From: Pseudomonas laurentiana
GTDB lineage: Bacteria > Pseudomonadota > Gammaproteobacteria > Pseudomonadales > Pseudomonadaceae
Assembly: GCF_014648275.1 (NCBI RefSeq)
Contig: NZ_BMQU01000010.1
Location: 124,001-188,000 of the forward strand
Direction of reading: 5' to 3'
DNA: 64,000 bases
The translations under genes were made by a program, and so were the position numbers. Below, in pieces: positions 63,939-64,000 of this stretch (position 1 is its first letter; each line of letters opens with the position of its first letter). The notes beneath the pieces are model-generated. The model was not told where the DNA came from, did not search any database, and saw only the letters and a program-made list of their open reading frames with translations.

Positions 63939-64000
63939 ATGCTGCCGCCTATCATCCCGCTCAGTGCTGCGCCCGTAACCTCGCAACTGGATCCGGTCAA
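63939..64000 (+). CDS. Partial CDS cut by the window end
   Basis: An ATG at 63939 preceded by ACAGGAG starts a frame that reads MLPPIIPLSAAPVTSQLDPV and runs off the end of the window. It lies about 120 bp after the lipoprotein gene. Too little is present for a function, though the ribosome site supports a real gene. Confidence 0.55.
   Translation, partial: MLPPIIPLSAAPVTSQLDPV

Overview
The window is a stretch of Pseudomonas chromosome, most likely from the P. putida group. The main evidence is gene content and order: argF-grxD-bfr-bfd-peroxiredoxin-rnt-pyrC-motY-argG, then nth next to an rnf cluster, then metG-mrp-cspA-dcd, then dinG-pdxH-slyB, then a braCDEFG branched-chain amino acid operon, and finally rapA. 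A REP-like GCGGGC/GCCCGC palindrome and ArgR-type TGTCGC half-sites agree with this. Coding density is high, the base composition is fairly GC-rich, and Shine-Dalgarno motifs are clear. I see no tRNA or rRNA gene, insertion sequence, prophage or CRISPR array.

Layout. 1-9.7 kb: Cys-tRNA deacylase, an orphan ABC ATPase overlapping argF, glutaredoxin, bacterioferritin with its ferredoxin, a peroxiredoxin, RNase T and dihydroorotase (overlapping), MotY and ArgG. 9.7-11.5 kb: an AT-richer insert-like stretch with an unknown two-helix membrane protein and an orphan LuxR-type response regulator. 11.5-16 kb: a PA3496-like small protein, endonuclease III and an rnfABDGE cluster with no rnfC. 16-20.7 kb: MetG, Mrp/ApbC, a cold shock protein and dCTP deaminase. 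21-28 kb: an arginine/ornithine-type ABC operon (aotJQMOP-like) and a QuiP-type acylase. 28-33 kb: a GST, two SEC-C proteins, lipoproteins, an OmpA-type lipoprotein, a collagen-like exported protein and a CopD-like protein. 33-43 kb: DinG, a GH50-like agarase homologue, a serine hydrolase, an OmpA lipoprotein with a histone-H1-like tail, PdxH, SlyB and NhaA. 43-48.3 kb: a cysteine-synthase-fold enzyme, a flavoprotein, a lipoprotein, and a divergent SDR/LysR pair. 48.3-50.8 kb: a complete bufferin-type RiPP operon (DUF2282 precursor, MNIO/DUF692 enzyme, DUF2063 partner, DoxX). 50.9-56 kb: braCDEFG. 56.3-64 kb: a DUF2288 protein, a 727-residue tubulin/FtsZ-superfamily protein, a beta-hydroxyacid dehydrogenase, RapA, a lipoprotein and the start of one more gene.

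How the genes work together. Arginine metabolism recurs: argF and argG each have a tandem 21-bp-spaced ArgR-type operator, and an arginine-type importer lies further along. Iron handling is paired as bfr and bfd, with a Fur-like box before bfd. The most unusual parts are three. The Rnf-like cluster keeps the RnfB clusters and the flavin threonines of RnfD and RnfG, but lacks RnfC and three of the four cysteines expected to hold the intramembrane [2Fe-2S] centre. The bufferin operon is complete. The large tubulin-like protein stands alone and retains the nucleotide-binding glycine loop and T7-loop acidic residues.
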